A stretch of 43,247 bases of DNA from Chitinophagaceae bacterium (GTDB lineage Bacteria; Bacteroidota; Bacteroidia; Chitinophagales; Chitinophagaceae). Shown here in pieces: positions 1 to 9,003 of the stretch. Below the pieces are notes generated by a model, which had not been told where the DNA came from, did not search any database, and saw only the letters and a program-made list of their open reading frames with translations. The position numbers and the translations under genes were made by a program. The stretch's first letter is position 1. Every line of letters starts with the position of its first letter. The stretch covers positions 1 to 43,247 of the forward strand of contig CANCRO010000014.1 of the NCBI GenBank assembly GCA_947380605.1, read 5' to 3'.

Positions 1-272
1 ACATGATGAGCATTAAGATTATCTACTACTGCTGCAGTTTCTTCTAAATTTTGTCCCCCTACAAATTGTTGAAAAATTGTTTTTCGAAGAATTAATTTTA
101 CAAAAGGAAGCTTCCATTTAATAGCTAGTGGGGTTAACTTTAGAGCAAGGTTAACTAACCAAGGCTTTCCTATTACAGAAAATAGAAAATGAGCATTTTT
201 TAAATCCGAATTTTTCTTATAATCAAATGCGTATTCCGTATTATCAAAGGAAATACTATTCATTGTAGGCAT
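1..272 (-). CDS. Proline dehydrogenase (N-terminal part, runs off the left edge)
   Basis: The protein begins MPTMNSISFDNTEYAFDYKK and about 90 codons are visible before the window edge. The stretch with KPWLVNLALKLTPLAIKWKLPF and then TIFQQFVGGQNLEET matches the N-terminus I know from Bacteroidota proline dehydrogenases, the FAD enzyme that oxidises proline to pyrroline-5-carboxylate at the membrane. The catalytic barrel lies outside the window, so the call rests on the N-terminal region only. Two in-frame ATGs (272 and 263) could serve as the start; the first is taken. The next gene upstream on this strand is the SDR gene, whose stop lies 54 bases away. Confidence 0.72.
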   Translation of the reverse strand, partial: MPTMNSISFDNTEYAFDYKKNSDLKNAHFLFSVIGKPWLVNLALKLTPLAIKWKLPFVKLILRKTIFQQFVGGQNLEETAAVVDNLNAHH

Positions 273-326
273 AAAAAATAATGATACACAAAGGTAAGTA
301 ATCCATTGGCAGACAATAATCAAAAA

Positions 327-1043
327 TTAGATCGCCTGGTGATTAAATGGCTGTAAAACCATTTCACTGACCACTCCACTATTTGGCTGCTGACATAAAA
401 ACCATATCGTTTTAGCTGCTTCTTCTGATTGAACCATTTTATCTCTTTGCACTTTAAGATCAATGGTATCCCAAAAGGGCGAATCCACTCCCCCCAAAAA
501 TAAATTCGTGATTCGAATTTCAGTTCGCTTTAGTTCCTCACGGATACTTTGCATCATTCCCACTAAACCATATTTACTGGCACTATAAGCGGCTGATCCA
601 GCCATCGGTACTTTTCCCAACACACCTGGTATATTAATAATTAGCCCTTTTTTAGTTTCCTTCATAGCAGGCAAAAATGCCTTCATTAATAAAAATGGAC
701 CATACAAATTAAAATGTAATGACTTCATAAAATCTTCTTCGGAGAGTGTTTCCATCGATTTTATAATTCCTATGCCGGCAGTATTAATTAATATATCAAC
801 AGAAGGCATTTGTTCGAAATACTTATCGCGCATTTCAGTAACCGCTTGGGGTTGGGAAATATCCAAAGTAAAAGTCCGCTCTATCGGCACTCCACAAGCT
901 GTAGCCACCTGAACTAACTTTTCTGTATTTCTACCAGTCAAAAATAGCTTTGCCCCACTACCCGCCAGTAATTTAGCTACAGCAGAACCTATACCTCCAG
1001 TAGCTCCTACTAAGAGTACATTTTTACCATTTAAAGTTTCCAT
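327..1043 (-). CDS. SDR-family oxidoreductase with atypical active site
   Basis: This is a 238-aa classical-size short-chain dehydrogenase/reductase. The Rossmann nucleotide-binding motif GATGGIG is at residues 13-19, NTAG at 87-90, and the catalytic pair Tyr153/Lys157 sits in YSASK. The residue 13 positions before the Tyr, normally the catalytic Ser in an ISS-type motif, is Gly140 here (INIPGVLGK). The protein probably uses NADP(H) or NAD(H) in the cytosol; the substrate is unknown. Arg38 after the second strand (TGRN) is compatible with NADP preference. It lies just upstream of the proline dehydrogenase gene on the same strand, but a functional link is not evident. The family call is secure; activity as a normal dehydrogenase is not. 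Confidence 0.9.
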   Translation of the reverse strand: METLNGKNVLLVGATGGIGSAVAKLLAGSGAKLFLTGRNTEKLVQVATACGVPIERTFTLDISQPQAVTEMRDKYFEQMPSVDILINTAGIGIIKSMETLSEEDFMKSLHFNLYGPFLLMKAFLPAMKETKKGLIINIPGVLGKVPMAGSAAYSASKYGLVGMMQSIREELKRTEIRITNLFLGGVDSPFWDTIDLKVQRDKMVQSEEAAKTIWFLCQQPNSGVVSEMVLQPFNHQAI

Positions 1044-1153
1044 AACTGATGTTTTTTATATAAACAAAGTGTTGGTCAATTTGTTTAATTTATAAAAATG
1101 ATTTCAATTCAATACGTCAGACATTCGGATTACCTTTACTAAAATTTAGACCT

Positions 1154-1669
1154 ATGGACAAGAAGGCTAGCGAATCAGTTATTGTTATGACTGAACTTGT
1201 ATTACCCAATGATACCAACAGCTTTGGCAACTTAATGGGTGGACGATTAATGTATTGGATGGACATTGCATCTGCCCTTGCGGCAATGAAGCATAGTGGC
1301 GCTCCTGTAGTAACTGCTTCAGTTGACAATATCTCTTTCAAAAATCCGATCAAATTAGGTAATGTAGTGCATATAGAAGCGAAGGTGACTAGGGCATTTA
1401 CTACTAGTATGGAAGTGCATATTATAGTTTGGGGAGAAAATGTAATTGAACAAAATAAATATAAAAGCAACGAAGCTTATTTTACATTTGTAGCACTTGA
1501 TGCCAATAGCAAACCAAAACCTGTTCACCAAGTGATTGCAGAAACTCCCGGTGAGAAAGAATTGTATGAAGGTGCCCTTAGAAGAAGGCAATTGAGATTA
1601 GTGCTGGGAGGCAAGATGAAACCAGAAGAGGCGGAAGAATTAAAGGCCATCTTTAAAACAACCATTTAA
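1154..1669 (+). CDS. Acyl-CoA thioesterase, YkhA/YciA-like hotdog protein
   Basis: The 171-aa protein has the single-hotdog acyl-CoA hydrolase pattern: a strand, then NSFGNLMGGRLMYWMDIASA (about residues 22-41) as the hotdog helix carrying the active-site Asn/Gly/Asp region, then VVTASVDNISFKNPIKLGN, typical of the cytosolic acyl-CoA hydrolase group (YciA, BACH, YkhA). It hydrolyses acyl-CoA to free acid and CoA. The C-terminus carries a charged tail (RRRQLRLVLGGKM) as in the YkhA subgroup. It stands alone on the plus strand, divergent from the SDR gene, and converges with rseP onto a shared hairpin terminator. Chain-length preference cannot be read from the sequence. Confidence 0.9.
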   Translation: MDKKASESVIVMTELVLPNDTNSFGNLMGGRLMYWMDIASALAAMKHSGAPVVTASVDNISFKNPIKLGNVVHIEAKVTRAFTTSMEVHIIVWGENVIEQNKYKSNEAYFTFVALDANSKPKPVHQVIAETPGEKELYEGALRRRQLRLVLGGKMKPEEAEELKAIFKTTI

Positions 1670-1791
1670 TCTACTGAGATCTACTTGACCTTTTTTAATC
1701 AATTTTCTTTGGCGCTTATTTTACATTAGAAGAAATATATCCAATTTCACTTTGTAACTAAAAAATAATCAAGATTATTTTAATTCAACAT

Positions 1792-1828
1792 AAAAAAAGA
1801 GAAGGATAAATTACCCTTCTCTTTTTTT
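1792..1828. terminator. Bidirectional hairpin terminator between the thioesterase gene and rseP
   Basis: A perfect 14-bp inverted repeat (1792-1805 and 1815-1828) with a 9-nt loop has a GAGAAGG/CCTTCTC core flanked by A and T tracts. It therefore reads as a rho-independent terminator in both directions, between the convergent genes ending at 1669 and 1845. Confidence 0.85.
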
Positions 1829-1844
1829 TATGTTTTTATTTTTT

Positions 1845-3227
1845 TTATCTGCCTCTACCCCAGCCAAACCAATCGTTTCCATTGGCAAAAAGCATTAAAG
1901 CTAGTAATAAAACCATGCCTACGATTTGTGCATACTCTAAAAATTTATCGCTAGGCTTTCTTCCGGTAATTATTTCCACCAATGTAAAAACTACGTGCCC
2001 TCCATCCAAAGCGGGTATTGGTAATAGATTCATAAATGCCAAAACGATTGATAAGAAACCGGTTATTCTCCAGAAAGCTTCCCATTGTCCCCATTCAGTA
2101 GGGAATATAGATCCCATAGATTTAAATCCACCTAAACCTTTGTAAGCACCTGTTTCAGGATTAAGAATTAATTTAAACTGATCGATATAAAACTTTAATT
2201 TTCCCAAAGCCATAGCAATACCCGCTGGTATTGCTTCAAAAAAACCGTACTTTTTTTGTTGCAACTTAAACACACCCAGACTATCATATTGATCCATCGA
2301 AAGTGGTGGAATACCTATTTTGCCATCTGAGTTAACGAGCGCCACTACATTCACTGGGGTTCCTTTTCTATCTATTTGTAGCGTTATAGATTGATTCTTT
2401 TTACCAGCTAAAATAGAAGACATTTCATCATAAAAAGCTACCGGAACGGAATCAATAGAAATAATTTTATCCATGGATTGGAGCCCCGCCTTTTTTCCAT
2501 TGGAGGTATCTTTAGAACTATATTCTCCAACAATGGTGGGTATTCGTTGCATCAATAACATCCCTGCCCTTCTTTTACTTTCAACCAAACGTTCAATAAA
2601 ATTTACTGGAAAGTCAATATTACTTGCCACGCCGTTCCTTTCTATGGTAATATTTTTAGCCAATAATAATTTGGGTTGAATATCTTCAAAATATTGAATA
2701 GGAGTGCCATCAATAGCAGTAATCTTATCTCCATTCTGAATTTTCAAATCAAACAAAACACTGTCTTGAACCCAGATGCCATTTTTAACAGATGATACAG
2801 GTACTTTTTGTTCGCCCCATACAAATAATACCATTGCATAAATTAAAAAGGCAAGCAAAACATTTACCACTACACCGCCTATCATTATGATAAGTCTTTG
2901 CCAGGCTGGTTTACTTCTAAATTCATAAGGTTGGGCAGGCAATTGCATGGCCTCTTTATCCATGCTCTCATCAATCATTCCAGCAATTTTCACATAGCCC
3001 CCTAATGGTAACCAGCCCACTCCATATTCCGTATCACCGATTTTCTTTTTAAACAAAGAAAAATAGGGATTAAAAAAAAGATAAAATTTTTCTACTCTAC
3101 ACCCAAACCATTTTGCAGTAATAAAGTGACCAAATTCGTGAAGAATAACAAGAATTGATAATGATAAAATGAGATAAAAAATCTGGATCCCTACATTGCC
3201 CCAGTTAATTGATAATAGTGTCATCAT
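1845..3227 (-). CDS. rseP: Site-2 intramembrane metalloprotease RseP (M50B)
   Basis: The 460-aa membrane protease shows the M50 zinc motif HEFGH at residues 30-34 in the first transmembrane segment and the third metal-ligand motif LPIPALDGGH near residue 405 in a C-terminal segment. Between them lie PDZ-type regions, including the ligand-loop-like GDKITAIDGTPI and the MDKIISIDSVPV repeat. RseP cleaves anti-sigma factors and remnant signal peptides within the membrane. It lies 93 bp downstream of dxr on the same strand, an order common in bacteria, so the two are probably co-transcribed. The start with MMTLLSINWG is supported by the following hydrophobic segment; the second Met is an equally good start. 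Confidence 0.95.
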   Translation of the reverse strand: MMTLLSINWGNVGIQIFYLILSLSILVILHEFGHFITAKWFGCRVEKFYLFFNPYFSLFKKKIGDTEYGVGWLPLGGYVKIAGMIDESMDKEAMQLPAQPYEFRSKPAWQRLIIMIGGVVVNVLLAFLIYAMVLFVWGEQKVPVSSVKNGIWVQDSVLFDLKIQNGDKITAIDGTPIQYFEDIQPKLLLAKNITIERNGVASNIDFPVNFIERLVESKRRAGMLLMQRIPTIVGEYSSKDTSNGKKAGLQSMDKIISIDSVPVAFYDEMSSILAGKKNQSITLQIDRKGTPVNVVALVNSDGKIGIPPLSMDQYDSLGVFKLQQKKYGFFEAIPAGIAMALGKLKFYIDQFKLILNPETGAYKGLGGFKSMGSIFPTEWGQWEAFWRITGFLSIVLAFMNLLPIPALDGGHVVFTLVEIITGRKPSDKFLEYAQIVGMVLLLALMLFANGNDWFGWGRGR

Positions 3228-3320
3228 ATGGCTTTTCCCTTACAAGGAATATTTACTTTTTAATAAAATTTAAATGATAAAAGAGGCCCCTCTGCAATTT
3301 TTTTTGGAAAAAGAAAGTAC

Positions 3321-4490
3321 TTACATTTTTATCAATGAAGCAGCAAAATTACGTGCTTCGCCATCGCTTTCAAAATATTCTTCTAGTGAAGGTTTTTCTA
3401 TAAACGAGATTTGCTGCATCGTTTTTTCAACTACCGCAGTCATGTCAAGAAAGCCAATACGGTTGTGTAAAAAGGCCCAGACGGCAATTTCATTAGCTGC
3501 ATTCATAACGCAAGGTAGATTGCCACCCTTAAACATCGCCTCTGTTGCTAATGCTAAATTTCTGAAAGTTTTAACATCTGGCTCATCAAAAGATAAGGAG
3601 GAATACTTTCTAAAATCTAATCTTGGAAATTCATTTTTAATACGTTGAGGAAATGCCATTGCATATTGTATGGGGAGTTTCATATCTGGCAACCCCATTT
3701 GAGCCTTTATACTTCCATCTTCAAATTGAATCATACTATGAATAATACTTTGTTGGTGAATGACCACCTGTATTTGTTCAGGATCCAAATTAAATAACCA
3801 TTTCGCTTCAATCATTTCCAGCCCCTTATTCATTAAGGTAGAAGAATCGATAGAAATCTTAGCACCCATTTCCCAATTAGGATGACTCAATGCATGATGC
3901 CTTTTTACATTCACTAAAAAATTAGGTTTTTTGCCAATAAAAGGACCGCCACTTGCAGTTAAAATAATTTTTTCAATTTTATTTCTCCCTTCACCTACCA
4001 AGCATTGAAATATCGCAGAATGTTCACTGTCTACTGGAATAATTGGCGCACGATTTTCTAATGCCTTTCTCATCACGATATCTCCAGCCACCACTAAAGT
4101 TTCTTTATTGGCTAATCCAATTGCCTTTCCCTTTTCAACGGCCTTCAGCGTAGGTTTTAATCCGGCAAAACCAACAATACCTGCCAACATCATATCATAG
4201 CTGTCAAAATCAGCAACCTCTACTAATGCATTTTCGCCAGAGAAGACTTTGACACCTGAAGAACTTAACGCGTCTTTAACGAGAAGGTATTTTGACTCAT
4301 CACCAATAACAACTGCATTGGGATTAAATTCAAGTGCTTGAGCAATTAAAAGTTCATGATTAGACTGGGCAGTCAATATCTCTACTTCAAAAAGTGAAGG
4401 ATTTGCCCGAATTACTTCTATTGCCTGCGTGCCAATAGAACCTGTAGATCCAAATAAAGCAATTCTCTTTTTTTTAATGGCATTGCTCAT
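3321..4490 (-). CDS. dxr: 1-deoxy-D-xylulose 5-phosphate reductoisomerase
   Basis: The 389-aa enzyme is of the usual family length. It carries the NADPH motif GSTGSIGTQ near residue 14, NKETLVVAG, the metal and substrate motif PVDSEHSA, ASGGPF, and the loop HPNWEMGAKISIDSSTLMNK that closes over the active site. It converts DXP to MEP, the committed step of the non-mevalonate isoprenoid pathway in the cytosol. The gene precedes rseP on the minus strand and is separated from argH by about 150 bp, so it is not part of the arginine operon by spacing. Confidence 0.97.
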   Translation of the reverse strand: MSNAIKKKRIALFGSTGSIGTQAIEVIRANPSLFEVEILTAQSNHELLIAQALEFNPNAVVIGDESKYLLVKDALSSSGVKVFSGENALVEVADFDSYDMMLAGIVGFAGLKPTLKAVEKGKAIGLANKETLVVAGDIVMRKALENRAPIIPVDSEHSAIFQCLVGEGRNKIEKIILTASGGPFIGKKPNFLVNVKRHHALSHPNWEMGAKISIDSSTLMNKGLEMIEAKWLFNLDPEQIQVVIHQQSIIHSMIQFEDGSIKAQMGLPDMKLPIQYAMAFPQRIKNEFPRLDFRKYSSLSFDEPDVKTFRNLALATEAMFKGGNLPCVMNAANEIAVWAFLHNRIGFLDMTAVVEKTMQQISFIEKPSLEEYFESDGEARNFAASLIKM

Positions 4491-4639
4491 AAGTATAAAT
4501 TTTAATTAAGACCAACACATTGAACCGCTCATTATTAATGGCCACAGTAATATTCTATCCTTATTATTGGCTTATTCCAAATTTCAAAAACCATTAAAAA
4601 CAACCAAAATGATAATTTTTAGATTACTGTCTACGCAAT

Positions 4640-5971
4640 TTAATGTAATAATTGCTTCAAAGCGTCTTCAACTTTAGTAAAGTTAAATCTAGACATTACT
4701 TTATCCATCATCAAAATTACTTGTTGATGCTGCAAATTGCCAATTGACCCCTCATGGGTATGGCTAGGTGAAGGACTATAGGTAAACTTACCTTTATCAA
4801 TATCATTACCAATTTGTTTATAAGCATCCCTAAATGGAACACCCTGCAAAACAAGCTTATTAACTTCGTCTACACTAAAAAGATATTGATACTGTTCATT
4901 CTTCAATAGATCCTTTTTTACCACTACATTACTAATCATCAATCCTGCCATTTCTAAACAAGACTGTAGATTTTGAAATGCTGGTATGATATGCTCTTTT
5001 ATCAATTGAAGATCGCGGTGATATCCTGAAGGAAGATTGGTAGTCATTAACATAATCTCATTGGGCAAAGCCTGTATTCGATTACAATGAGACCGAATGA
5101 GTTCAAAAACATCCGGATTTTTTTTGTGTGGCATAATGCTACTCCCGGTAGTTAATTCTTCTGGGAAACTTATAAAAGAAAAATTTTGATTAAGGTATAA
5201 GCAAGCATCCATGCTCAATCTAGAAAGGGTAGCGGCTATATTGGCGAGTGACGATGAAACAATTCTTTCTGTTTTACCCCTTCCCATCTGCGCATAGACA
5301 ACATTGTAATTCAGTTCTTCAAATCCAAGCAAATCAGTGGTCATTTTTCTATTAATAGGAAATGAAGAACCATAACCAGCTGCTGACCCCAGCGGATTTT
5401 TATTGACTACTTCAAATGCAGCTTGCAAGGTGATTAAATCATCTACTAAACTTTCAGCATAGGCACCAAACCATAGACCAAAGGAAGAAGGCATCGCCAA
5501 TTGTAAATGAGTATATCCTGGAAGTAAATCATCCTTATGTTTTTCACTTTGCTGAATCAATAGATCAAAAAAGGCTTTCGTACTAAACACCAATTTTTCT
5601 ATCTCACTTCTCAAAAACAATTTAAGGTCCACTAAAACTTGATCATTTCTACTTCTAGCACTGTGAATTTTTTTTCCTACATCACCCAATTTTTGGGTAA
5701 GCATTAATTCAACTTGGGAATGAATATCTTCTACTCCCTCATCCAATTTAAAATTTCCTTTTTGAATTAATTGATAGATATTTTTTAATTCAACTTCTAG
5801 TAATGCCAATTCTTCTTTAGAAAGTAATCCAATCGATGCCAGCATCTTACTATGAGCCAAGGATCCTAATACATCAAATGGTGCCAAATAAATATCCAAT
5901 TCACGATCGTTACCCACGGTGAATTTTTCAACTGATTTCAGCGATTGGATATCTTTTTGCCAGAGTTTCAT
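4640..5971 (-). CDS. argH: Argininosuccinate lyase
   Basis: This 443-aa fumarase/aspartase-superfamily protein has all three conserved regions: HSARSRNDQV at 103-112, GYTHLQ at 152-157 with the catalytic His, and the signature GSSIMPHKKNPD at 276-287 with the mobile-loop serines. It splits argininosuccinate into arginine and fumarate, the last step of the pathway. It is the last gene of the minus-strand arg operon, 59 bp after the deacylase gene. The N-terminus (MKLWQKDIQS) is that typical of Bacteroidota ArgH, which is shorter than the enterobacterial protein. Confidence 0.96.
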   Translation of the reverse strand: MKLWQKDIQSLKSVEKFTVGNDRELDIYLAPFDVLGSLAHSKMLASIGLLSKEELALLEVELKNIYQLIQKGNFKLDEGVEDIHSQVELMLTQKLGDVGKKIHSARSRNDQVLVDLKLFLRSEIEKLVFSTKAFFDLLIQQSEKHKDDLLPGYTHLQLAMPSSFGLWFGAYAESLVDDLITLQAAFEVVNKNPLGSAAGYGSSFPINRKMTTDLLGFEELNYNVVYAQMGRGKTERIVSSSLANIAATLSRLSMDACLYLNQNFSFISFPEELTTGSSIMPHKKNPDVFELIRSHCNRIQALPNEIMLMTTNLPSGYHRDLQLIKEHIIPAFQNLQSCLEMAGLMISNVVVKKDLLKNEQYQYLFSVDEVNKLVLQGVPFRDAYKQIGNDIDKGKFTYSPSPSHTHEGSIGNLQHQQVILMMDKVMSRFNFTKVEDALKQLLH

Positions 5972-6030
5972 TTAATATATATTTAAGCTTGGGATGGAGG
6001 TAGCTAAATTTTAGGCATCTCCATTTGTAA

Positions 6031-7092
6031 TTATAAAATTTTTTCGATTAGTTGAATATAACAATTTATTCCTTCTTCAATTTCTCTAAGATAAATAAAT
6101 TCATCTGCAGTATGACTTCTAGCACTATCTCCGGGCCCCATTTTTAAAGTTGGAAATGGCATTAACGCCTTATCAGAAGTAGTAGGTGAACCATAATATC
6201 CTTTCCCCAATTGAATACCCGCCTTTACTAAAGGATGATCTAAGGCTATTGAGGTTGACTTCATACGGGTTGACCTTGGCTTAAATGAACTTTTTAGATT
6301 CAACTTAAATACCTCCTGTATTTCATCAAAATTGTATAATTCATTTATTCTAGCATCGATTACAAATTTACACTGGCCAGGAACTACATTATGTTGCTTG
6401 TTATCCGTTTCTATAACGGTAACGGATAGTCGACATTGACCTAACAGTGCACTTACTTTTTCAAACTTGAAATTTTTAATCCAGTTAATATCTTCCATTG
6501 CCTTATACAAGGCATTTTCACCCTCCTCTCTAGCAGCGTGCCCTGCCCTACCCTGAGCGATACAGTCTATGACCATTAATCCACGCTCGGCCACTGCCAT
6601 CTCTAATTGTGTCGGTTCTCCTACAATACCAAAATCAATTTTTCCAAGTTTTGGTAATACTAATTCAATACCATTTACTCCGCTAATCTCTTCTTCTGCA
6701 CTTGCAGCAAAAACAATATTGTAAGCGGTATTTTCTTGATTATAAAAATGAACAAAGGTAGCAATCAATGATACTAAACAACCGCCTGCATCATTGCTTC
6801 CTAAACCAAAAAGTTTACCTTCTCTTTCAATAGGATCAAAAGGATCTAAAGTATATCCTTTATTAGGTAAAACAGTATCGTGGTGAGAATTTAATAATAT
6901 AGTTGGCTTATTGGTATCGTAGTGCTTATTTTTTGCAAACAAATTATTTCCCACCCTTTCGAATTCAATTTGATGCTGACCAAAAAAAGCTGCAATAATT
7001 TCAGCAGTCTCCTGCTCTTCTTTTGAAAAAGAAGGAGTAGCAATTAATTGCTTCAATAATAATACCGCAGAATCATACAGTGAATTACTCAT
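6031..7092 (-). CDS. argE: M20-family N-acyl-citrulline/ornithine deacylase
   Basis: The 353-aa M20 zinc peptidase-type enzyme has the metal ligands in order: His70 in NSHHDTV, bridging Asp101 in GSNDAGG, and the general base and ligand pair Glu133/Glu134 in SAEEE. The dimerisation domain follows, and the C-terminal His lies in SHTAD. Its place between argB and argH, together with an acylornithine carbamoyltransferase in the operon, points to removal of the acyl group from N-acyl-citrulline rather than from N-acyl-ornithine. Which acyl group, acetyl or succinyl, is not shown by this sequence. The gene starts one base after the argB stop, so translation is probably coupled. Confidence 0.88.
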   Translation of the reverse strand: MSNSLYDSAVLLLKQLIATPSFSKEEQETAEIIAAFFGQHQIEFERVGNNLFAKNKHYDTNKPTILLNSHHDTVLPNKGYTLDPFDPIEREGKLFGLGSNDAGGCLVSLIATFVHFYNQENTAYNIVFAASAEEEISGVNGIELVLPKLGKIDFGIVGEPTQLEMAVAERGLMVIDCIAQGRAGHAAREEGENALYKAMEDINWIKNFKFEKVSALLGQCRLSVTVIETDNKQHNVVPGQCKFVIDARINELYNFDEIQEVFKLNLKSSFKPRSTRMKSTSIALDHPLVKAGIQLGKGYYGSPTTSDKALMPFPTLKMGPGDSARSHTADEFIYLREIEEGINCYIQLIEKIL

Positions 7093-7093
7093 A

Positions 7094-7924
7094 CTATTTT
7101 ATTAAAGTACCCATTGTATTGGGTGTACAATTTTGTATTAAATCATCCGCATCACCTATTAACACTTCCTTCACCCCATTATCAATAGCATCGAATGCAT
7201 TATCGATTTTTGGAAGAATACCATCAAACAATTTATTTTCAGCTACTAATTGACTATACTTTTGTTTGGTTATCAATGGAATAACTGAATTATCATCGGC
7301 TACGTTTTCAAGGACTCCCTTTTTTTCAAAACAATAAATTAATCTTACTGCATATTTTTTTGAGAGTCCTACTGCCAAAGTAGATGCAATGGTATCTGCA
7401 TTAGTATTTAATATTTGTCCATTACTATCATGTGTTAGTGGAGCAAAAACTAAAGTAAAATTATTTGAAAGTAAAATCTCTAAATTCTGAATACCAAGAG
7501 CTGCTCCATCAACATCTCCTACAAACCCATAATCTATGGGAGAAATTTCACCTGCTACATTCCCTTCAGAAAGCTTAGGATAAACCAGTGGTCTTTTAAC
7601 AGCAGGAATAAGATTAGCATCCGCACCAGTCAAGCCTAATGCATTGCATTGTAAAGATTGGAGCTTTGCAATAATTTTTTTATTAACCAGCCCTCCATAT
7701 ACCATCGTTACTAAATCAATCGTTTCCGCATCGGTTACTCTTCTTCCATTGATATAATTAGATTGAATCCCCAATTGATCTCCAATTTTGGTAGCAATTT
7801 TACCTCCACCATGCACTAATATTTTTTTGGTATTAATGGTAGAAAATTTTTTTAGGAAAGACTCCAACGCAGCTGGATTGTCAATCACATTTCCTCCAAT
7901 TTTTATTACCAATAGCTGTTCCAT
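7094..7924 (-). CDS. argB: N-acylglutamate kinase (acetylglutamate kinase family)
   Basis: The 276-aa amino-acid-kinase-fold protein starts MEQLLVIKIGGNV, with Lys8 and the glycine loop, followed by the acyl-glutamate binding loop HGGGKIATK (38-46) and the NTNAD(T) motif near the nucleotide site. It phosphorylates the gamma-carboxylate of N-acylglutamate. No N-terminal extension typical of arginine-inhibited kinases is present, so feedback inhibition at this step is doubtful (inference). It lies 2 bp after the carbamoyltransferase gene and ends at the start of the deacylase gene within the operon. In Bacteroides the same family is thought to use the succinyl substrate. Confidence 0.93.
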   Translation of the reverse strand: MEQLLVIKIGGNVIDNPAALESFLKKFSTINTKKILVHGGGKIATKIGDQLGIQSNYINGRRVTDAETIDLVTMVYGGLVNKKIIAKLQSLQCNALGLTGADANLIPAVKRPLVYPKLSEGNVAGEISPIDYGFVGDVDGAALGIQNLEILLSNNFTLVFAPLTHDSNGQILNTNADTIASTLAVGLSKKYAVRLIYCFEKKGVLENVADDNSVIPLITKQKYSQLVAENKLFDGILPKIDNAFDAIDNGVKEVLIGDADDLIQNCTPNTMGTLIK

Positions 7925-7926
7925 TA

Positions 7927-8946
7927 TTATTTATTTAATAGCTCACTTAAAACTGCCTGAGCTGCCCAAACTCTATTGCCTGCTTGCTGAGTAACGACAC
8001 TATTACTGCTATCCAAAATTTCATCACTTAGTTCTACATTTCTTCTCACAGGTAAACAATGCATCACTTTTGCACTGTTCGTTAATTGTAATTTTTCTTG
8101 TGTTAACATCCAAGCTGGATCATTACTATAAATTTTACCATAATCATTGTAAGTGCTCCAATTTTTTACATACACAAAATCTGCCCCTTTTAATGCAGCA
8201 TCTTGATCATGCAATATAGTTGCACCTTTTGTATAGGCAGAGGACAATTCATAATCCTCAGGATGTGTAATTACAAAATCAGCTTCACCCCAAGCATTAA
8301 TCCATTCTGCAAAACTATTGGCAACACACTGTGGCAAAGGTTTTACGTGTGGAGCCCAAGTTAATACTACTTTAGGTTTTCGCTTTTCCGCTAAAGGAAA
8401 TTTATTTAAATTTTCTTGAATAGTAATAATATCAGTTAAAGACTGAAGTGGATGTAAAGTTGCACTTTCCATACTTACAATCGGAATACCAGCATATTGA
8501 ATAAAAGAATTGATCACTAATTCACTATAATCATCTTCCCTATTTTTTAATGAGGGGAAAGTACGAATACAAAGTATATCAAAATACTGTCCTAATATAG
8601 GTGCCGCATCCTTTACATGCTCTACAGTAGTGCCACTCATAATAGCGCCGTCCTCAAACTCTAATGCCCAACCTTCTTTATCTACATTAAAAACAATCGC
8701 TTCCATTCCGAGATTAGTAGCTGCCACTTGCGTACTTAATCTAGTGCGCAAAGAGGGATTCAGAAACAATAGACCAATTCTTTTATCTGCACCTAAATGC
8801 CTATCTATAAAAGGGTTGGCTTTATAATGTAAAGCCTTTGATACCATTCCGTTAATATCTGCTACATCCTTTACTGAAATAAAATTTAGACATCTATTCT
8901 CAGTAGATAATTTTTGTAGTAATTTTTTGGGATTAGATTGACTCAT
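7927..8946 (-). CDS. argF': N-acyl-ornithine carbamoyltransferase (AOTCase/SOTCase type)
   Basis: The 339-aa transcarbamylase carries the carbamoyl-phosphate motif FLNPSLRTR at 61-69 (in place of the classic STRT), the HPLQSLTD motif and the HCLPVRRN loop, all as in the Xanthomonas/Bacteroides acylornithine group. It carbamoylates N-acyl-ornithine to N-acyl-citrulline. The specificity residue known as Glu92 in Xanthomonas AOTCase and Pro90 in Bacteroides SOTCase aligns with Val108 (SGTTVEH). By that comparison it is not a standard acetyl-specific enzyme and is more likely to favour succinyl-ornithine; this is inference. It sits 57 bp after argD in the operon. Confidence 0.93.
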   Translation of the reverse strand: MSQSNPKKLLQKLSTENRCLNFISVKDVADINGMVSKALHYKANPFIDRHLGADKRIGLLFLNPSLRTRLSTQVAATNLGMEAIVFNVDKEGWALEFEDGAIMSGTTVEHVKDAAPILGQYFDILCIRTFPSLKNREDDYSELVINSFIQYAGIPIVSMESATLHPLQSLTDIITIQENLNKFPLAEKRKPKVVLTWAPHVKPLPQCVANSFAEWINAWGEADFVITHPEDYELSSAYTKGATILHDQDAALKGADFVYVKNWSTYNDYGKIYSNDPAWMLTQEKLQLTNSAKVMHCLPVRRNVELSDEILDSSNSVVTQQAGNRVWAAQAVLSELLNK

Positions 8947-9003
8947 AATCTAGCATTAATGGAATAATAAAATATTTTTAACTTGACATTTAATCTATAA
9001 AAA

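Noticed and set aside
1117-1470. 117-aa minus-strand frame across the thioesterase gene
   Set aside because: It is the antisense shadow of a conserved hotdog-domain gene, with no independent support.
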